Source of the DNA: Sphingomonas colocasiae
GTDB taxonomy: Bacteria; Pseudomonadota; Alphaproteobacteria; Sphingomonadales; Sphingomonadaceae
Length of the DNA stretch: 64,000 bases
Direction of reading: 5' to 3'
Assembly (NCBI RefSeq): GCF_019880585.1
Contig: NZ_JAINVV010000004.1
Coordinates: 930,001-994,000 of the forward strand
The translations under genes were made by a program, and so were the position numbers. Positions 35,422 to 44,416 of the stretch are shown one piece after another; the stretch's first letter is position 1, and each line of letters starts with the position of its first letter. Below the pieces are notes generated by a model that saw only the letters and a list, made by a program, of their open reading frames with translations, ran no database searches and was not told the DNA's origin.

Positions 35422-35874
35422 ATGAGCGGACCGACGCTGCCGATCGAGGGTGAATGCCGTTGCGGCGCGGTGGGTTTTTCGATCAATGCGCCGCCGCTCC
35501 TGACCATGGCCTGCCACTGCACGGGCTGCCAGCGGATGAGTTCGAGCGCCTATTCGCTGTCCGCCGCGATCCCGAGCGACGCCTTTTCGATCACGCGCGG
35601 CGAAACCGTGATCGGCGGCCTTCATGGCCCCAGCCAGCATCATTTCTGTGGCCATTGCATGAGCTGGCTGTTCACCCGGCCGGAGGGCATGGACTGGTTC
35701 GTCAATATCCGCCCGACCATGTTGAACGACACGAACTGGTTCAGCCCGTTCATCGAGACTTTCACCAGCGAGAAGCTGCCCTGGGCGGAGACCGGCGCCG
35801 CGCACAGCTATGAGAGCTTCCCTCCGATGGAGGATTATGAGGGGCTGGTCGCGGAATATGCCGGGCGATCATGA
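35422..35874 (+). CDS. GFA-family (CENP-V/glutathione-formaldehyde activating-like) zinc protein
   Basis: A 150-residue protein with the zinc-binding cysteines of the GFA fold: CRCG near the N-terminus, CHCTGC at about 32-37, and CGHC at about 75. The family was named for glutathione-dependent formaldehyde activation, but most members have no known substrate. The ATG at 35422 follows GGGAG, 7 bases away. No formaldehyde-metabolism genes are adjacent. A second GFA-type gene is found at 55997 in this window, with a different C-terminus. Confidence 0.88.
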   Translation: MSGPTLPIEGECRCGAVGFSINAPPLLTMACHCTGCQRMSSSAYSLSAAIPSDAFSITRGETVIGGLHGPSQHHFCGHCMSWLFTRPEGMDWFVNIRPTMLNDTNWFSPFIETFTSEKLPWAETGAAHSYESFPPMEDYEGLVAEYAGRS

Positions 35875-35911
35875 GCCCCTGGTGACCCGGTGAAGGGGGC
35901 CGCGCATATCC

Positions 35912-36733
35912 TCACTTGATGAAGAACTCCACCGGCACGACGAGTTCGATCGCATCACCCTTCACATCCTCGGGCGGTTTGGGGAGCGGCTGGGCGCGTT
36001 TGGGCAGCGATAGCGCTTCCTCGTCGAGCGATCGGATGCCGGAGGGGCGCTCGAGCCGGACGGACAGAATCCTGCCCTCGCGGTTCATCACGAAGCGGAT
36101 ATAGGGCACACCCTGCTGGCGGCGGAACGCCGCTTCGCGCGGATAGCGCTTCACCTTGTTCAACGCGCCGAGCACCAGGCCCTCCCATGTGGGCTTGCCC
36201 GTCGACACCTGCGGCGCGGGCGGTGCGGGCCGGGTTTCGGGCGCGGTCATCGTCTCTGCCGGCGGGCCGGGATCGGGAACGGGCCGTGGCGGCGGCGCCG
36301 CAACCGTGCGGGTACCGGGAAGCTGGATCTCGGGCGGTTCGATCCTGGGCGTCTCGATATCGGGTTGCTGCCTTTGCTTCGGCACCTGTTCGGGGCCGGG
36401 CGGGACTTCGCGGACCGGTTCCGCCGGCGCGGCGGGCGGCGCCACGTCGAACACGCTGAGCGATACCGGCGGCGGCATCGCCCGATGGCTGACCCAGGTG
36501 AACAGCGCGCCACCCATGATGATGAGGCCGGTCACCATGGTCCCGCCGATCCCGAACAGCCGTCCCTGCAGGCTGGCCGAACGATCCGAGAAGCGAGGGG
36601 AGGGCTGCCAATCATCGGTGTGCGAAGGGAATGGGGACGATCGGCCGGCCGACGGGCTGGTCGGTACTGTCGCGGCGTCCTCCGTGCCGGCCTGTGCGTG
36701 CGCTCCCGCTTCGTTTTCGGTTTCGAACGTCAT
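35912..36733 (-). CDS. TonB-family energy-transducing protein
   Basis: A 273-residue protein. A cytoplasmic N-terminus leads to a single membrane segment (about 60-81). A long proline-rich periplasmic linker follows (about 90-190), then a TonB C-terminal domain (about 190-273, with RYPREAAFRRQQGVPYIRFVMNREGRI). It couples the inner-membrane proton motive force to outer-membrane receptors. The ATG at 36733 overlaps the DUF3325 stop by 4 bases. It is last in the iron operon downstream of the TonB-dependent receptor, which it probably energises. ExbB/ExbD genes are not in the window. Confidence 0.9.
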   Translation of the reverse strand: MTFETENEAGAHAQAGTEDAATVPTSPSAGRSSPFPSHTDDWQPSPRFSDRSASLQGRLFGIGGTMVTGLIIMGGALFTWVSHRAMPPPVSLSVFDVAPPAAPAEPVREVPPGPEQVPKQRQQPDIETPRIEPPEIQLPGTRTVAAPPPRPVPDPGPPAETMTAPETRPAPPAPQVSTGKPTWEGLVLGALNKVKRYPREAAFRRQQGVPYIRFVMNREGRILSVRLERPSGIRSLDEEALSLPKRAQPLPKPPEDVKGDAIELVVPVEFFIK

Positions 36734-37008
36734 CCGCGCCGCCACAGTTCTTGATAGGTGATCATCGCGACGACGGCGAGCGCGGCGATGGTCAATGTGC
36801 CCGACCAGAGCACGAGCCCGATCGACAGTCCGTCCGCCGCGATGCACGACGTCAGCGATACACTCAGCAGCAGCCAGCCGCCGGTCCGCAACCTGCGCTC
36901 GGCCGTTCTGGACGGCATCCCGCCGATCAGATCGCGATGATGTTTCGCCAGCGACAACGCGAGCAGGGCGAAGCCGCTCAGGGCGAGCACGAGTGCAAGG
37001 ATGGTCAT
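36730..37008 (-). CDS. DUF3325-family small membrane protein
   Basis: A 92-residue inner-membrane protein with three predicted hydrophobic segments. The pattern SGFALLALSLAKHHRDL... GGWLLLSVSL... GLSIGLVLWSGTLTIAAL matches DUF3325, a small protein family found in siderophore receptor operons. The ATG at 37008 overlaps the preceding stop in a TAATG arrangement. Molecular function is unknown. Its position between PepSY/DUF3649 and TonB suggests a role in reduction or release of iron from siderophores. Confidence 0.8.
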   Translation of the reverse strand: MTILALVLALSGFALLALSLAKHHRDLIGGMPSRTAERRLRTGGWLLLSVSLTSCIAADGLSIGLVLWSGTLTIAALAVVAMITYQELWRRG

Positions 37009-37307
37009 TATCCGCCGATACCGCCGTTCAAGACCAGCAGGAGCAGGGCGACGGGCAGGGATGCGCCGGCGATCCACAGCCAGGCCCGCGCCGCGCTGCG
37101 CGCATGGAACACGGCCATGACGATTGCGGCATAGATCAGGAAGCTGGCGAGCGCGGGCGCGAGCAGTGCGGCATCCCTCGCCACCCCGCCAGCGCGCAGC
37201 AACAGGAACATGAGCATGGCGATCAGGCTGGTCAGCAGATATCCGCCTCCAGCGCCCGCGATGATGCGCGATACCAGCGAAAGCCGATGATGAACGGCGG
37301 GCGTCAT
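37008..37307 (-). CDS. DUF3649-family small membrane protein
   Basis: A 99-residue membrane protein with three to four hydrophobic segments. The core SRIIAGAGGGYLLTSLIAML... FHARSAARAWLW matches DUF3649, which often accompanies PepSY and DUF3325 genes in iron-siderophore operons. The start overlaps the PepSY stop by 4 bases, and its stop shares an A with the next start, so translation is coupled on both sides. Function is inferred only from context. Confidence 0.82.
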   Translation of the reverse strand: MTPAVHHRLSLVSRIIAGAGGGYLLTSLIAMLMFLLLRAGGVARDAALLAPALASFLIYAAIVMAVFHARSAARAWLWIAGASLPVALLLLVLNGGIGG

Positions 37308-38974
37308 GCGAAACTCTTTCCATGCACGCGCAGCGCGCGTCCGGAAGGTGCCGCCCATTTGCGGCGTACCTTGGCGGCTGCGATCGCCATGACCGCACCC
37401 AGTGCCAACATGGTGAGATCGAAGCCGGCCAGCACCCAGTCGCCCGCCGGAATGGTGACGCCGAGATGGCGGTTCGTCGTGATGGCGTTGAGCACCGGCA
37501 GCAGGATGAAGGCGAGTGCGGCGGCGGCGAGCGCTTCTTCCCACGCCTTGCCGGCCGGGCGGCGGATCGCGGCCCATAGCAGCGTAGCGCCCATTGCGAG
37601 GAAAAGGCTGTGATATTCCCATGCCGCGCGCGTTTCCATGGCGACGGGCAACAGGCGATTGGCCCAGAAATAGGCGGCGATCCCCAGCGGCAGGCCTGCG
37701 ATCGTGCCGATATTGAGCGTTTCGACCAGGCGGAAGGAGAATGCATCGCCATCGCGATGCTGCTTGTGCCGGCGTTTCACCGTCCACAGGATCAGCCCCG
37801 TCGCGATCATCGCACAACCGAGCAGGCCGGACAGGAAATAGAGCCAGCGCAGCAGTCGGCCGGCGAACAGCCCCTCATGCAATGCGGTCATCGCATTCTG
37901 CGCCTTCCAGGTCGCGCCCTGACGGAATGGTGCGGACGAAATGTCGGCGCCGGTTACGCCATCGAAGACGCGGGTGATCCGGGTGTTGCGCGCCAGCCCG
38001 CTCTCCATGAGCGAAAAGGTGATGCGCGCATTGGCATCGCCGGGACGATCGATCGAAATGCCGCCGATCTTTCCCGCCCCCCATTGGCGCTCGACTTCAC
38101 GCGCAAGGCGGGGAAGGTCGGTCAGCGGCGCGGGGATGCCGCTTGCCGGTACCGCATCGTCACGTCGGAAGCGACCGCCCCGCGGCGCCCCGTCGCCGTC
38201 GAAGCGATTGTTCACCCGTGGATTGAGCGGATTGCCATAGCCGTCATTGTCCCATGTCTTGTCCACGCCATAAGCGAGGGTCATCGTCGCCGGGATGTAG
38301 GCGTACATGAAGAAGACCAGCCCGGAATAGGTGATCATCAGGAAGAAGGGCAGCGCTGTCACGCTGATGACATTGTGCATGTCCAGCCAGCTCCGCTGCC
38401 CCTTTCCCGGCCGGAAGGTGAAGAAATCCTTGAAGATCTTCTTGTGCGTGACGACTCCGCTCAGGATCGCGAGCAGCATCAGCATCGTGCACAGTCCGAC
38501 GATCAGGATGGCGCTGTGCTCGGGCATGTAGTGAAGCTTGTAGTGAAGACGATACAGGCCGACCCCGCCATCGGTTTCCCTGGGTTCGATCTTGCGCGTG
38601 ATCTCGTCGCCGGTTGCGGGATCCATCGTCACGCGTTCCCGCCCGCCACCGCGCCGGCCGGCCTGTTCCGCGCCCGGCTTGGGCCAGGACAGATGCCACT
38701 CGCGTTCGGTGCGATCCCATGGCGGATCGATCGACCAGCGTTCGGCATCGGGCGCTCTCGCGCTGAGGATCGCCTGCGCCCGCGCGATCGCCTCTGCCGC
38801 GGGAACGGGCGCGGACGCCACCGCCAGCGGCGCCTCCGGCTGCATCCAGCGGGTTATCTCTTCGTCGAAATAACCCGCGGTGCCGGTCATGAACACGAGA
38901 TACAGCACCCAGCCGACGACCAGACCGGTCCATGTGTGCAGCCACGCCATGGATTGACGAAAAGTCTCTTTCAT
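37304..38974 (-). CDS. PepSY-associated transmembrane protein (iron-regulated)
   Basis: A 556-residue inner-membrane protein. The first hydrophobic segment is at 11-33, and two further helices flank the region HNVISVTALPFFLMITYSGLVFF. The periplasmic loop carries PepSY-type sequence. Four more helices are near the C-terminus (about 370-540). PepSY-TM proteins in siderophore operons are thought to reduce ferric siderophores in the periplasm or act as redox partners, with haem ligands supplied by conserved histidines. Here H198/H388-type positions were not verified. Overlaps the DUF3649 gene by 4 bases. Confidence 0.88.
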   Translation of the reverse strand: MKETFRQSMAWLHTWTGLVVGWVLYLVFMTGTAGYFDEEITRWMQPEAPLAVASAPVPAAEAIARAQAILSARAPDAERWSIDPPWDRTEREWHLSWPKPGAEQAGRRGGGRERVTMDPATGDEITRKIEPRETDGGVGLYRLHYKLHYMPEHSAILIVGLCTMLMLLAILSGVVTHKKIFKDFFTFRPGKGQRSWLDMHNVISVTALPFFLMITYSGLVFFMYAYIPATMTLAYGVDKTWDNDGYGNPLNPRVNNRFDGDGAPRGGRFRRDDAVPASGIPAPLTDLPRLAREVERQWGAGKIGGISIDRPGDANARITFSLMESGLARNTRITRVFDGVTGADISSAPFRQGATWKAQNAMTALHEGLFAGRLLRWLYFLSGLLGCAMIATGLILWTVKRRHKQHRDGDAFSFRLVETLNIGTIAGLPLGIAAYFWANRLLPVAMETRAAWEYHSLFLAMGATLLWAAIRRPAGKAWEEALAAAALAFILLPVLNAITTNRHLGVTIPAGDWVLAGFDLTMLALGAVMAIAAAKVRRKWAAPSGRALRVHGKSFA

Positions 38975-39010
38975 CGGCTCAGGTCCGGTTTCCGGCCAGG
39001 GTGCGGATCA

Positions 39011-41536
39011 TCAATAGGTGAGCCGGGCGGTCAGCAGCACCGAGCGGGGCTCGCCGTAGCGATTGCCGCTGCTCCACGCGCCCAGGCGCTGGTAATAGCG
39101 CTTGTCGAACAGGTTGTTGGCGTTGAGCCCCAGCATGAGATGTTCGTTCACGCGATAGCCAAGGCGCGCATTGACCAGCACATAGCCGGCCTGCTCGACG
39201 ATGTCGGTCACATTATATGCGCTCGTGGTGCGGCTCTGCGCGTTGATGCCGGCGCCCAGCGTCACGCCCTCCAGCGTGCCCGGCAGCGCGTAATTCGCCC
39301 AGATCCGCACGAGATGCTTGGGCGTGATCATGCTGAATTGCCGGCCCTGATTGGCACTTGGCGTACCATTGGCGAGCCGATCGCGCAGATATCTGGTCTT
39401 GGTGTAGGTATAGCCGGCGGTGATCTGCAGGCCGGGGATCAACTCTCCGGAGATTTCGGTCTCGAGGCCCTGGCCGCGCACCTTGCCTTCGGCGATGTAG
39501 CAGGCGCCGCCGGTCGGCGACCCTGCGCACGGCAGCGGGTTTTCGGGATCGATCTGGGAGCGATTGGTTTCCAGGATACGGAACAGCGCGAAGGAGAGGT
39601 TCAGCTTGCCGTCGTAGAATTCACCCTTCGCGCCCAGTTCGTAATTCGCGCCGACGACGGGCGGCAGGGGCGTGCCATCGGCCTGGTACAGGCTGTTCTG
39701 GACGCGGAAGATGTCGGCATAGCTTGCGTAGAGGGACCAGTTGCGGTCCACATCGAACACGATGCCGCCATAGGGCGTGAAGACGTTCTTCTGCTTCCGG
39801 CTGACGGGCGTCGCGGTCGCGTTCGCCCGCGATACCGTCTCGTGATTGCTGAGCCGGGCGCCGACGATCAGTTTCAGCGGATCGGCGACATTGAGCCGCG
39901 CCACGCCCCAGATCCCCTGCTGTACGGTCCGGGTGTAGTTGCCGATCGGAACGAAGGGCCCGAAAGTCGGCTCCGCGATCGCCCAGGGATCCGCACCGAA
40001 GATCGGCTGCGGGACGGCGACGACGGTCGCGCGTGCTTCCTTCCGTCCATAAGCGAGCTGACGTGAATGGCTGGCACCGACCATCACTTCGTGCGCGCGT
40101 CCGAGAAGATTCACCTCGCCGCTTACCTGCCCTTCGGCCGATACGGTTTCGGTCGATGACATGATGTCCGTGATGGTGGCGCCCAGGCGCGGGCCGATCA
40201 GCGTGACGGGATCGATCGCCGCGACGACCGCGGCGTTCGGCGCCAGCCAGTCCTGCAGCCAATGCTGGTAATTGACCTGCAGCTTCGCCTTCCAGCTACC
40301 GCCAAGCTGCTGCTCGATCCCGCCAAATGCATTCACGGCATTCACGTTGAAATGATTCCAGCCGGGCGCGATTCCGCGCGACGAACGCGGCAGGCGGGAA
40401 TCGCGACCGTCGGAAAACCAGGGCAGGCCGCTGTTGAAGAAGGCGTCGGTGTTGTTCTCCTCATAGCTCGCGCCGATCGTCACCAGCGTCGTGGGCGTCA
40501 CATCCGCTTCGAGGATGCCGTACAGAAGGGGGCGCTTGGCATGCTGCAGGTCGATGAAGAATTCGCGATCCTCATAGGCCGCGATCCCGCGCACGCGCAG
40601 CCAGTCGGTCAACGGCACGCTGATATCCGCCTCAACGCGAAACTGGTTCCAGGTGCCGGCATGTGCGACCAGGCCGTAGCGCTCGGTTTCCAGTGGCCGC
40701 TTGCGCACCAGGTTGACGACGCCCCCGGGATTGCCTTGTCCACTCACCAGTCCGGCCGCGCCGCGCACGATCTCGACCCGATCGAACATCGCGACGTTGG
40801 GCGTATAGCCGCCGGTGGATGTTCCGGCGCCCATCATGCCGTCGATTTGCGTGGAGCCCATGGAAAAGCCGCGCGCATTGAAAGTGATCGATCCCAGATT
40901 CGCCGCTGTGCCGGTAATGCCGGTGGCGGATTCGACGGCGTCGTCGATGGTCATGAAATTTCGGTCTTCGATCTGCTGGCGCGTGATGACCGACACCGAT
41001 TGCGGGGTCTCTCGCAGGGTGAGCGGGAGCTTGGATGCGGTGATCGCACCGCGCGCGGTGTAGGATCGGGTCGCCTCGGATGCGAGCATGTCGCTATTGG
41101 CGCTCGGCGCCAGCCCGGCGGAGGCGCCTGCACCCTCCACGCGCACCGGGCCAAGCTGCGTCGCACCGTCCGCCACCGTGGGTGCGCGTTCGATCAGGAC
41201 GGTGTTCGCGCCCGCATGGCGGAAGGTGAAGCCGGTGCCGCTCAGCAGCGTCGACAATGCCTGTTCGGGTGACATCGCACCGGAAACGCCCTGCGTCCGT
41301 ACGCCACGCACCTGCGCGCCGTCGACCGTTACCTGCAATCCGGACTGGCTGCCGAAGATCGCGAGCGCGCGATCGAGATTCTGGGCTTCGATGTTGAAAT
41401 TGCGCTGTGCGCCCGATTGCGCGTGGGCGGGTGCCGCCATCAGCATCGCCGGCCCGATCGCCGTCGTTCCCAGCAGCACCGCACCAAAGACGCCACGCCC
41501 GTCGATCAACCGTGCACTCAAACCCCCGAACGACAC
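39011..41536 (-). CDS. TonB-dependent siderophore receptor with N-terminal signalling (STN) domain
   Basis: An 841-residue outer-membrane receptor. The signal peptide ends near MAAPAHAQ. The STN (secretin/TonB N-terminal) domain (about 45-115) includes QNLDRALAIFGSQSGLQVTVDGAQV. The plug domain (about 150-270) includes TLRETPQSVSVITRQQIEDRNF. A 22-strand barrel ends in the typical aromatic TARLTY. The STN domain marks it as a transducer that signals through FecR to an ECF sigma factor, both encoded nearby. The start is GTG with GGAGG six bases upstream. An ATG at 41538 is out of frame. Siderophore specificity is not determined. Confidence 0.93.
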   Translation of the reverse strand: MSFGGLSARLIDGRGVFGAVLLGTTAIGPAMLMAAPAHAQSGAQRNFNIEAQNLDRALAIFGSQSGLQVTVDGAQVRGVRTQGVSGAMSPEQALSTLLSGTGFTFRHAGANTVLIERAPTVADGATQLGPVRVEGAGASAGLAPSANSDMLASEATRSYTARGAITASKLPLTLRETPQSVSVITRQQIEDRNFMTIDDAVESATGITGTAANLGSITFNARGFSMGSTQIDGMMGAGTSTGGYTPNVAMFDRVEIVRGAAGLVSGQGNPGGVVNLVRKRPLETERYGLVAHAGTWNQFRVEADISVPLTDWLRVRGIAAYEDREFFIDLQHAKRPLLYGILEADVTPTTLVTIGASYEENNTDAFFNSGLPWFSDGRDSRLPRSSRGIAPGWNHFNVNAVNAFGGIEQQLGGSWKAKLQVNYQHWLQDWLAPNAAVVAAIDPVTLIGPRLGATITDIMSSTETVSAEGQVSGEVNLLGRAHEVMVGASHSRQLAYGRKEARATVVAVPQPIFGADPWAIAEPTFGPFVPIGNYTRTVQQGIWGVARLNVADPLKLIVGARLSNHETVSRANATATPVSRKQKNVFTPYGGIVFDVDRNWSLYASYADIFRVQNSLYQADGTPLPPVVGANYELGAKGEFYDGKLNLSFALFRILETNRSQIDPENPLPCAGSPTGGACYIAEGKVRGQGLETEISGELIPGLQITAGYTYTKTRYLRDRLANGTPSANQGRQFSMITPKHLVRIWANYALPGTLEGVTLGAGINAQSRTTSAYNVTDIVEQAGYVLVNARLGYRVNEHLMLGLNANNLFDKRYYQRLGAWSSGNRYGEPRSVLLTARLTY

Positions 41537-41739
41537 ATTCAGCCTCCAATATCATCACAATCAGGGAGGCAATCTGCTAATGCATGTTCTTTGCAATAAA
41601 GCCTCGGGTCATAACGATCCGGGATGAGCGATTTTCAGCGATTTTTTTCGGGTAGTTATTATTCTGTGAATTCAATGTGTTGTGCGGGTCCTGCTCGTTG
41701 AGGCAGTGTCTCCGGTCAGCCCGTTTTCGGTGCCGTGCG

Positions 41740-42714
41740 CTAATCGCGCGAAACCAGAATGATCCACGGTGTGATCTGACGGACGGTCGCGCCGTGCGGG
41801 CGCACCAGCGCCACAATGGCGCCCGCCGGATCGGCGAGGTCGAAACTGCCCGATGCCGAGCGGGAGGCCAGGCGATCGTCGTCGACGATGATGACGCCGT
41901 GATAGGAGCGGCGGATATCGGCGATCACTTCCGCCACCGGCCGGTCGACCACCGCCAGCGTGCCATTGCTCCAGGATCCGACAAGGCTGGCTGCGCCGTC
42001 GCCGCTGCTGAGGCGGCCATTTTTCACCGCTGCCCATTGGCCGGCGGTGAGTTCGCGTTTCGCGGCGACCGATCCGGTGGATGTCACGCGGACCCGGCCG
42101 TGGCGCACGGACACATCGGTGCTGTTCCCGCCCAGCCTTACATCGAAGCCCGTGCCCAATACGGTCGTCATGGCCTGATCGGTCAGTACGCGGAACGGAC
42201 GTTTCTCATCGCGCGCGACTTCGAAATAGGCCTCGCCCGAAAGCAGGCGGACATCCCGGGTGCCATGCGCGAACGTCACCGAGACCGCGCTTTCCGGCCC
42301 AAGCCGGATCGAACTGCCGTCTTCCAGCGCAACCGTCCGCCGCTCGGCGGTGCCGGTCCGATGGTCGGCGTGAAGGCGCAGCAGCAAGGTGGGGGTGACG
42401 GCGAGTGCAAGGCTGGCGGCGATGGCGGCGGCGGCGAATGTCGGCCAGCGCCGCCGGTGGCGTCGCGACGAAGCCAGGCGATCCGGTGGGCGGGCGGCGG
42501 GAGGTTCAAGGAATGCGATGTTGCGGCTTTGTCCGACCAGATCGGACACGTGATTGGCGTGCCTCCAGGCCTCGCGATTTTCGGGCGCCGCCGCGTGCCA
42601 GCTCTCGAAATGCGCGCGCAGTTCCGGATCGTCGGGCTCTTCGGCGAGCCGGATCACCCAGTCGATCGCTTCATCGGTCGCACGATCGTCATGCAAGGGC
42701 GGTGTTTCGGTCAT
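41740..42714 (-). CDS. FecR-family anti-sigma/sigma regulator
   Basis: A 324-residue inner-membrane regulator. The cytoplasmic N-terminal domain (DUF4880 type, AIDWVIRLAEEPDDPELRAHFESWH) would bind the ECF sigma factor. One membrane segment (about 92-112) precedes a periplasmic FecR domain (about 120-220, with ALEDGSSIRLGPESAVSVTF and LLSGEAYFEVARD) and a C-terminal DUF4974-like part. It relays receptor occupancy from the STN domain to the sigma factor. The start was set to the ATG at 42714 (MTETPPL), since upstream residues are low-complexity Arg/Gly. Confidence 0.9.
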   Translation of the reverse strand: MTETPPLHDDRATDEAIDWVIRLAEEPDDPELRAHFESWHAAAPENREAWRHANHVSDLVGQSRNIAFLEPPAARPPDRLASSRRHRRRWPTFAAAAIAASLALAVTPTLLLRLHADHRTGTAERRTVALEDGSSIRLGPESAVSVTFAHGTRDVRLLSGEAYFEVARDEKRPFRVLTDQAMTTVLGTGFDVRLGGNSTDVSVRHGRVRVTSTGSVAAKRELTAGQWAAVKNGRLSSGDGAASLVGSWSNGTLAVVDRPVAEVIADIRRSYHGVIIVDDDRLASRSASGSFDLADPAGAIVALVRPHGATVRQITPWIILVSRD

Positions 42715-42837
42715 TCGGCTCCCGCGGCCGCCTCGCATGCGGCGACATCCATCCACGCGCCACTATTCTTCGGGGCGCTTCCGGACCTCAACGATTCCGC
42801 GAGCGGGATTTTCAGGAAAAAAGCACGGGCCATCGAA

Positions 42838-43383
42838 CTAGCGCGCCACCGCACGCCCGCAATGGCGCATGCCGTCGGCGACGAGTGCGTGCGCAAGCGC
42901 GATCGAAATGCCCAGATGCTCGGCTATTTCGCGCAACTTCCGGCCTTCGACGCGGTGCATGATCAGCGCCGTGCGTGTCCGTTCGGGCAAGGTTGCCATG
43001 CGTTCGACGACGCGCTTCAACTCGTCGCGATCCAGTGCGACGTCTTCTGGGGACGGCGCCTCGTCCTGAATTTCGGCGATCTCGGCCGTCGAGTCCGTCC
43101 CATCCTGTCGAGTTTCGCGTTTGAGCGCGCGGCGCCGGTCCAGCGCGAGATTGCGGACCACGCGATAGAAATAGCGCAAGGGCTCTTCCAGCATGCGGCC
43201 ACGTTCGACCTGCTCGATCCGCAGCCAGGCGTCTTGCACGACATCCTCCGCCTGCGCGCGACCGCCGACGATGCCGGCCGCATAATCGACCAGAGCCGCC
43301 CGATGCGTGCCATAGAGGGCAGAGGTTGTGCGGCGATCCGCCACGGCAATCAAATGGCTCCTGAGCATTGCGGACGGCCGCAT
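42838..43383 (-). CDS. ECF sigma factor (FecI family)
   Basis: A 181-residue sigma factor. Region 2 is seen at about 22-75 (YGTHRAALVDYAAGIVGGRAQAEDVVQDAWLRI) and region 4 at about 130-175 (LPERTRTALIMHRVEGRKLREIAEHLGIS). It would direct transcription of the TonB receptor operon on release from FecR. The ATG at 43383 has CGGAG six bases upstream. The SD lies inside a small hairpin (see 43389). A Fur-like box lies 29 bases upstream of the start (see 43412). The fecR gene follows on the same strand with a 123-base gap. Confidence 0.92.
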   Translation of the reverse strand: MRPSAMLRSHLIAVADRRTTSALYGTHRAALVDYAAGIVGGRAQAEDVVQDAWLRIEQVERGRMLEEPLRYFYRVVRNLALDRRRALKRETRQDGTDSTAEIAEIQDEAPSPEDVALDRDELKRVVERMATLPERTRTALIMHRVEGRKLREIAEHLGISIALAHALVADGMRHCGRAVAR

Positions 43384-43388
43384 CAGCC

Positions 43389-43406
43389 GCTCCGAAAAAA
43401 AGGAGC
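43389..43406 (-). promoter_or_regulatory. Hairpin covering the fecI ribosome-binding site
   Basis: GCTCC (43402-43406 read on the minus strand) pairs with GGAGC (43389-43393) across a U-rich loop. The GGAG used as the Shine-Dalgarno of the sigma factor is in the second arm, six bases from the ATG, so folding would hide it. A 5-bp stem is short, and function is inferred. Confidence 0.4.
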
Positions 43407-43411
43407 ATTAA

Positions 43412-43426
43412 TGCGATTGAATCGCA
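43412..43426. promoter_or_regulatory. Fur-like box upstream of the ECF sigma gene
   Basis: A perfect 7-1-7 palindrome TGCGATT-G-AATCGCA, the same layout as Fur-family boxes, 29 bases upstream of the sigma-factor start. Iron-responsive repression of fecI is a common control in such operons. The sequence itself departs from the classical GATAATGATAATC-type box, so identity is tentative. Confidence 0.5.
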
Positions 43427-43516
43427 AATACTATATCGGCCGGGCCGCTTCGTCGCAACCGCGTCTCCTCGCCTGCAGATCGCCTGCGGCCCGGAATGGT
43501 GCCGGGCAGGCGGAGA

Positions 43517-44167
43517 TCATCCCTCCGGCTCGTTCCCTTCGAAGGACCGCAACTGATCCGCCAGCGCCTTGGCGAAGGCTGGGCGGGTCATGCAGCGGTC
43601 GCGATAGGCGGCGAGCCTGGGCCGGCGTTCGACCAGGTCTGTATGTTCGAGATCGCGTAGCACCGTCGTCATCAGCAGGTCGCCGGCACTGAAACGGCCT
43701 TCCAGATGATCGCGATCGCCCAGCCACCCTTCAAGCAGGGACAGTTTCTCATCGATCATTTCGACGACGGCGGGCCGGCGCGCGGCCGCCCATGCTTCGC
43801 CTTCGGCGAAGATGTCGATATCGGCGAGATTGGCGATCGCGGGCTCGACAGAATTGAGCGCGGCGAACATCCATGCTTCGGTGCGCGCGCGTCCCGCGGG
43901 ATCGATCGGCATCAGCGCTTCCGAACGGCGCGCGATCCCGAGAACAATCGCGCCGGATTCGAACAGCAATGCGCCATCCTCCTCGATCGCGGGCACCTGA
44001 CCGAATGGCTGGATCGCCAGATAGTCCGGCGCTGTCTTCTCATCCAGCCCGATCAGCCGTTCGCGATAGGGGATACCGGCCTCTTCCAGCGCCCAGCGCA
44101 CGCGCAGGTCGCGGACATAGCCCTTCGCGAAATCGGGCACCCAGCGAAAGGCGTAGAGCGTGATCAT
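43517..44167 (-). CDS. Glutathione S-transferase-family protein
   Basis: A 216-residue GST-fold protein. The N-terminal thioredoxin-like half (about 1-80) includes RVRWALEEAGIPYRERLIG, PFGQVPAIEEDG and LFESGAIVLGIA. The C-terminal helical half includes NSVEPAIANL and RFSAGDLLMTTVLRDLE. The gene is downstream of the small membrane protein and AHSA1/ArsR pair on the same strand. The ATG at 44167 follows GGAGGATCGAGG. Likely detoxification by glutathione conjugation, or a non-catalytic relative. Confidence 0.88.
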   Translation of the reverse strand: MITLYAFRWVPDFAKGYVRDLRVRWALEEAGIPYRERLIGLDEKTAPDYLAIQPFGQVPAIEEDGALLFESGAIVLGIARRSEALMPIDPAGRARTEAWMFAALNSVEPAIANLADIDIFAEGEAWAAARRPAVVEMIDEKLSLLEGWLGDRDHLEGRFSAGDLLMTTVLRDLEHTDLVERRPRLAAYRDRCMTRPAFAKALADQLRSFEGNEPEG

Positions 44168-44186
44168 CCTCGATCCTCCTTCGATG

Positions 44187-44405
44187 TCATTCCAAGGGCC
44201 GGCCGCACCATGCATGGACGGGGTGATCCGGTATTCTCGCATAGGCACTCGGTTCCGGGGCGGTGGCACCGGCGAGCGCGAGCACAGGCATGACCAGCAG
44301 CATGCCGCCGCCGACGGTGCGCAGCGATCGCGGCAGGTTGCCCAGCCATCGCCGGGCGCCGATCAGGAGCGTGGCGAACAGGGCAAGGGCGCCGCAGCAT
44401 GGCAT
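44187..44405 (-). CDS. Small membrane protein, unknown
   Basis: A 72-residue protein with a hydrophobic N-terminal region (two short hydrophobic stretches, about 5-18 and 33-48) and a cysteine pair (PCCG). It lies between AHSA1 and GST genes on the same strand. Its possible Shine-Dalgarno (GAGGGG) overlaps the AHSA1 stop region. Function is unrecognised and the gene could be spurious, but the packing supports it. Confidence 0.5.
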   Translation of the reverse strand: MPCCGALALFATLLIGARRWLGNLPRSLRTVGGGMLLVMPVLALAGATAPEPSAYARIPDHPVHAWCGRPLE

Positions 44406-44416
44406 GGCGGATCCCC

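Noticed and set aside
43366-43368. Alternative start of the ECF sigma gene at 43368
   Set aside because: It lacks a Shine-Dalgarno, while the ATG at 43383 has GGAG six bases upstream.
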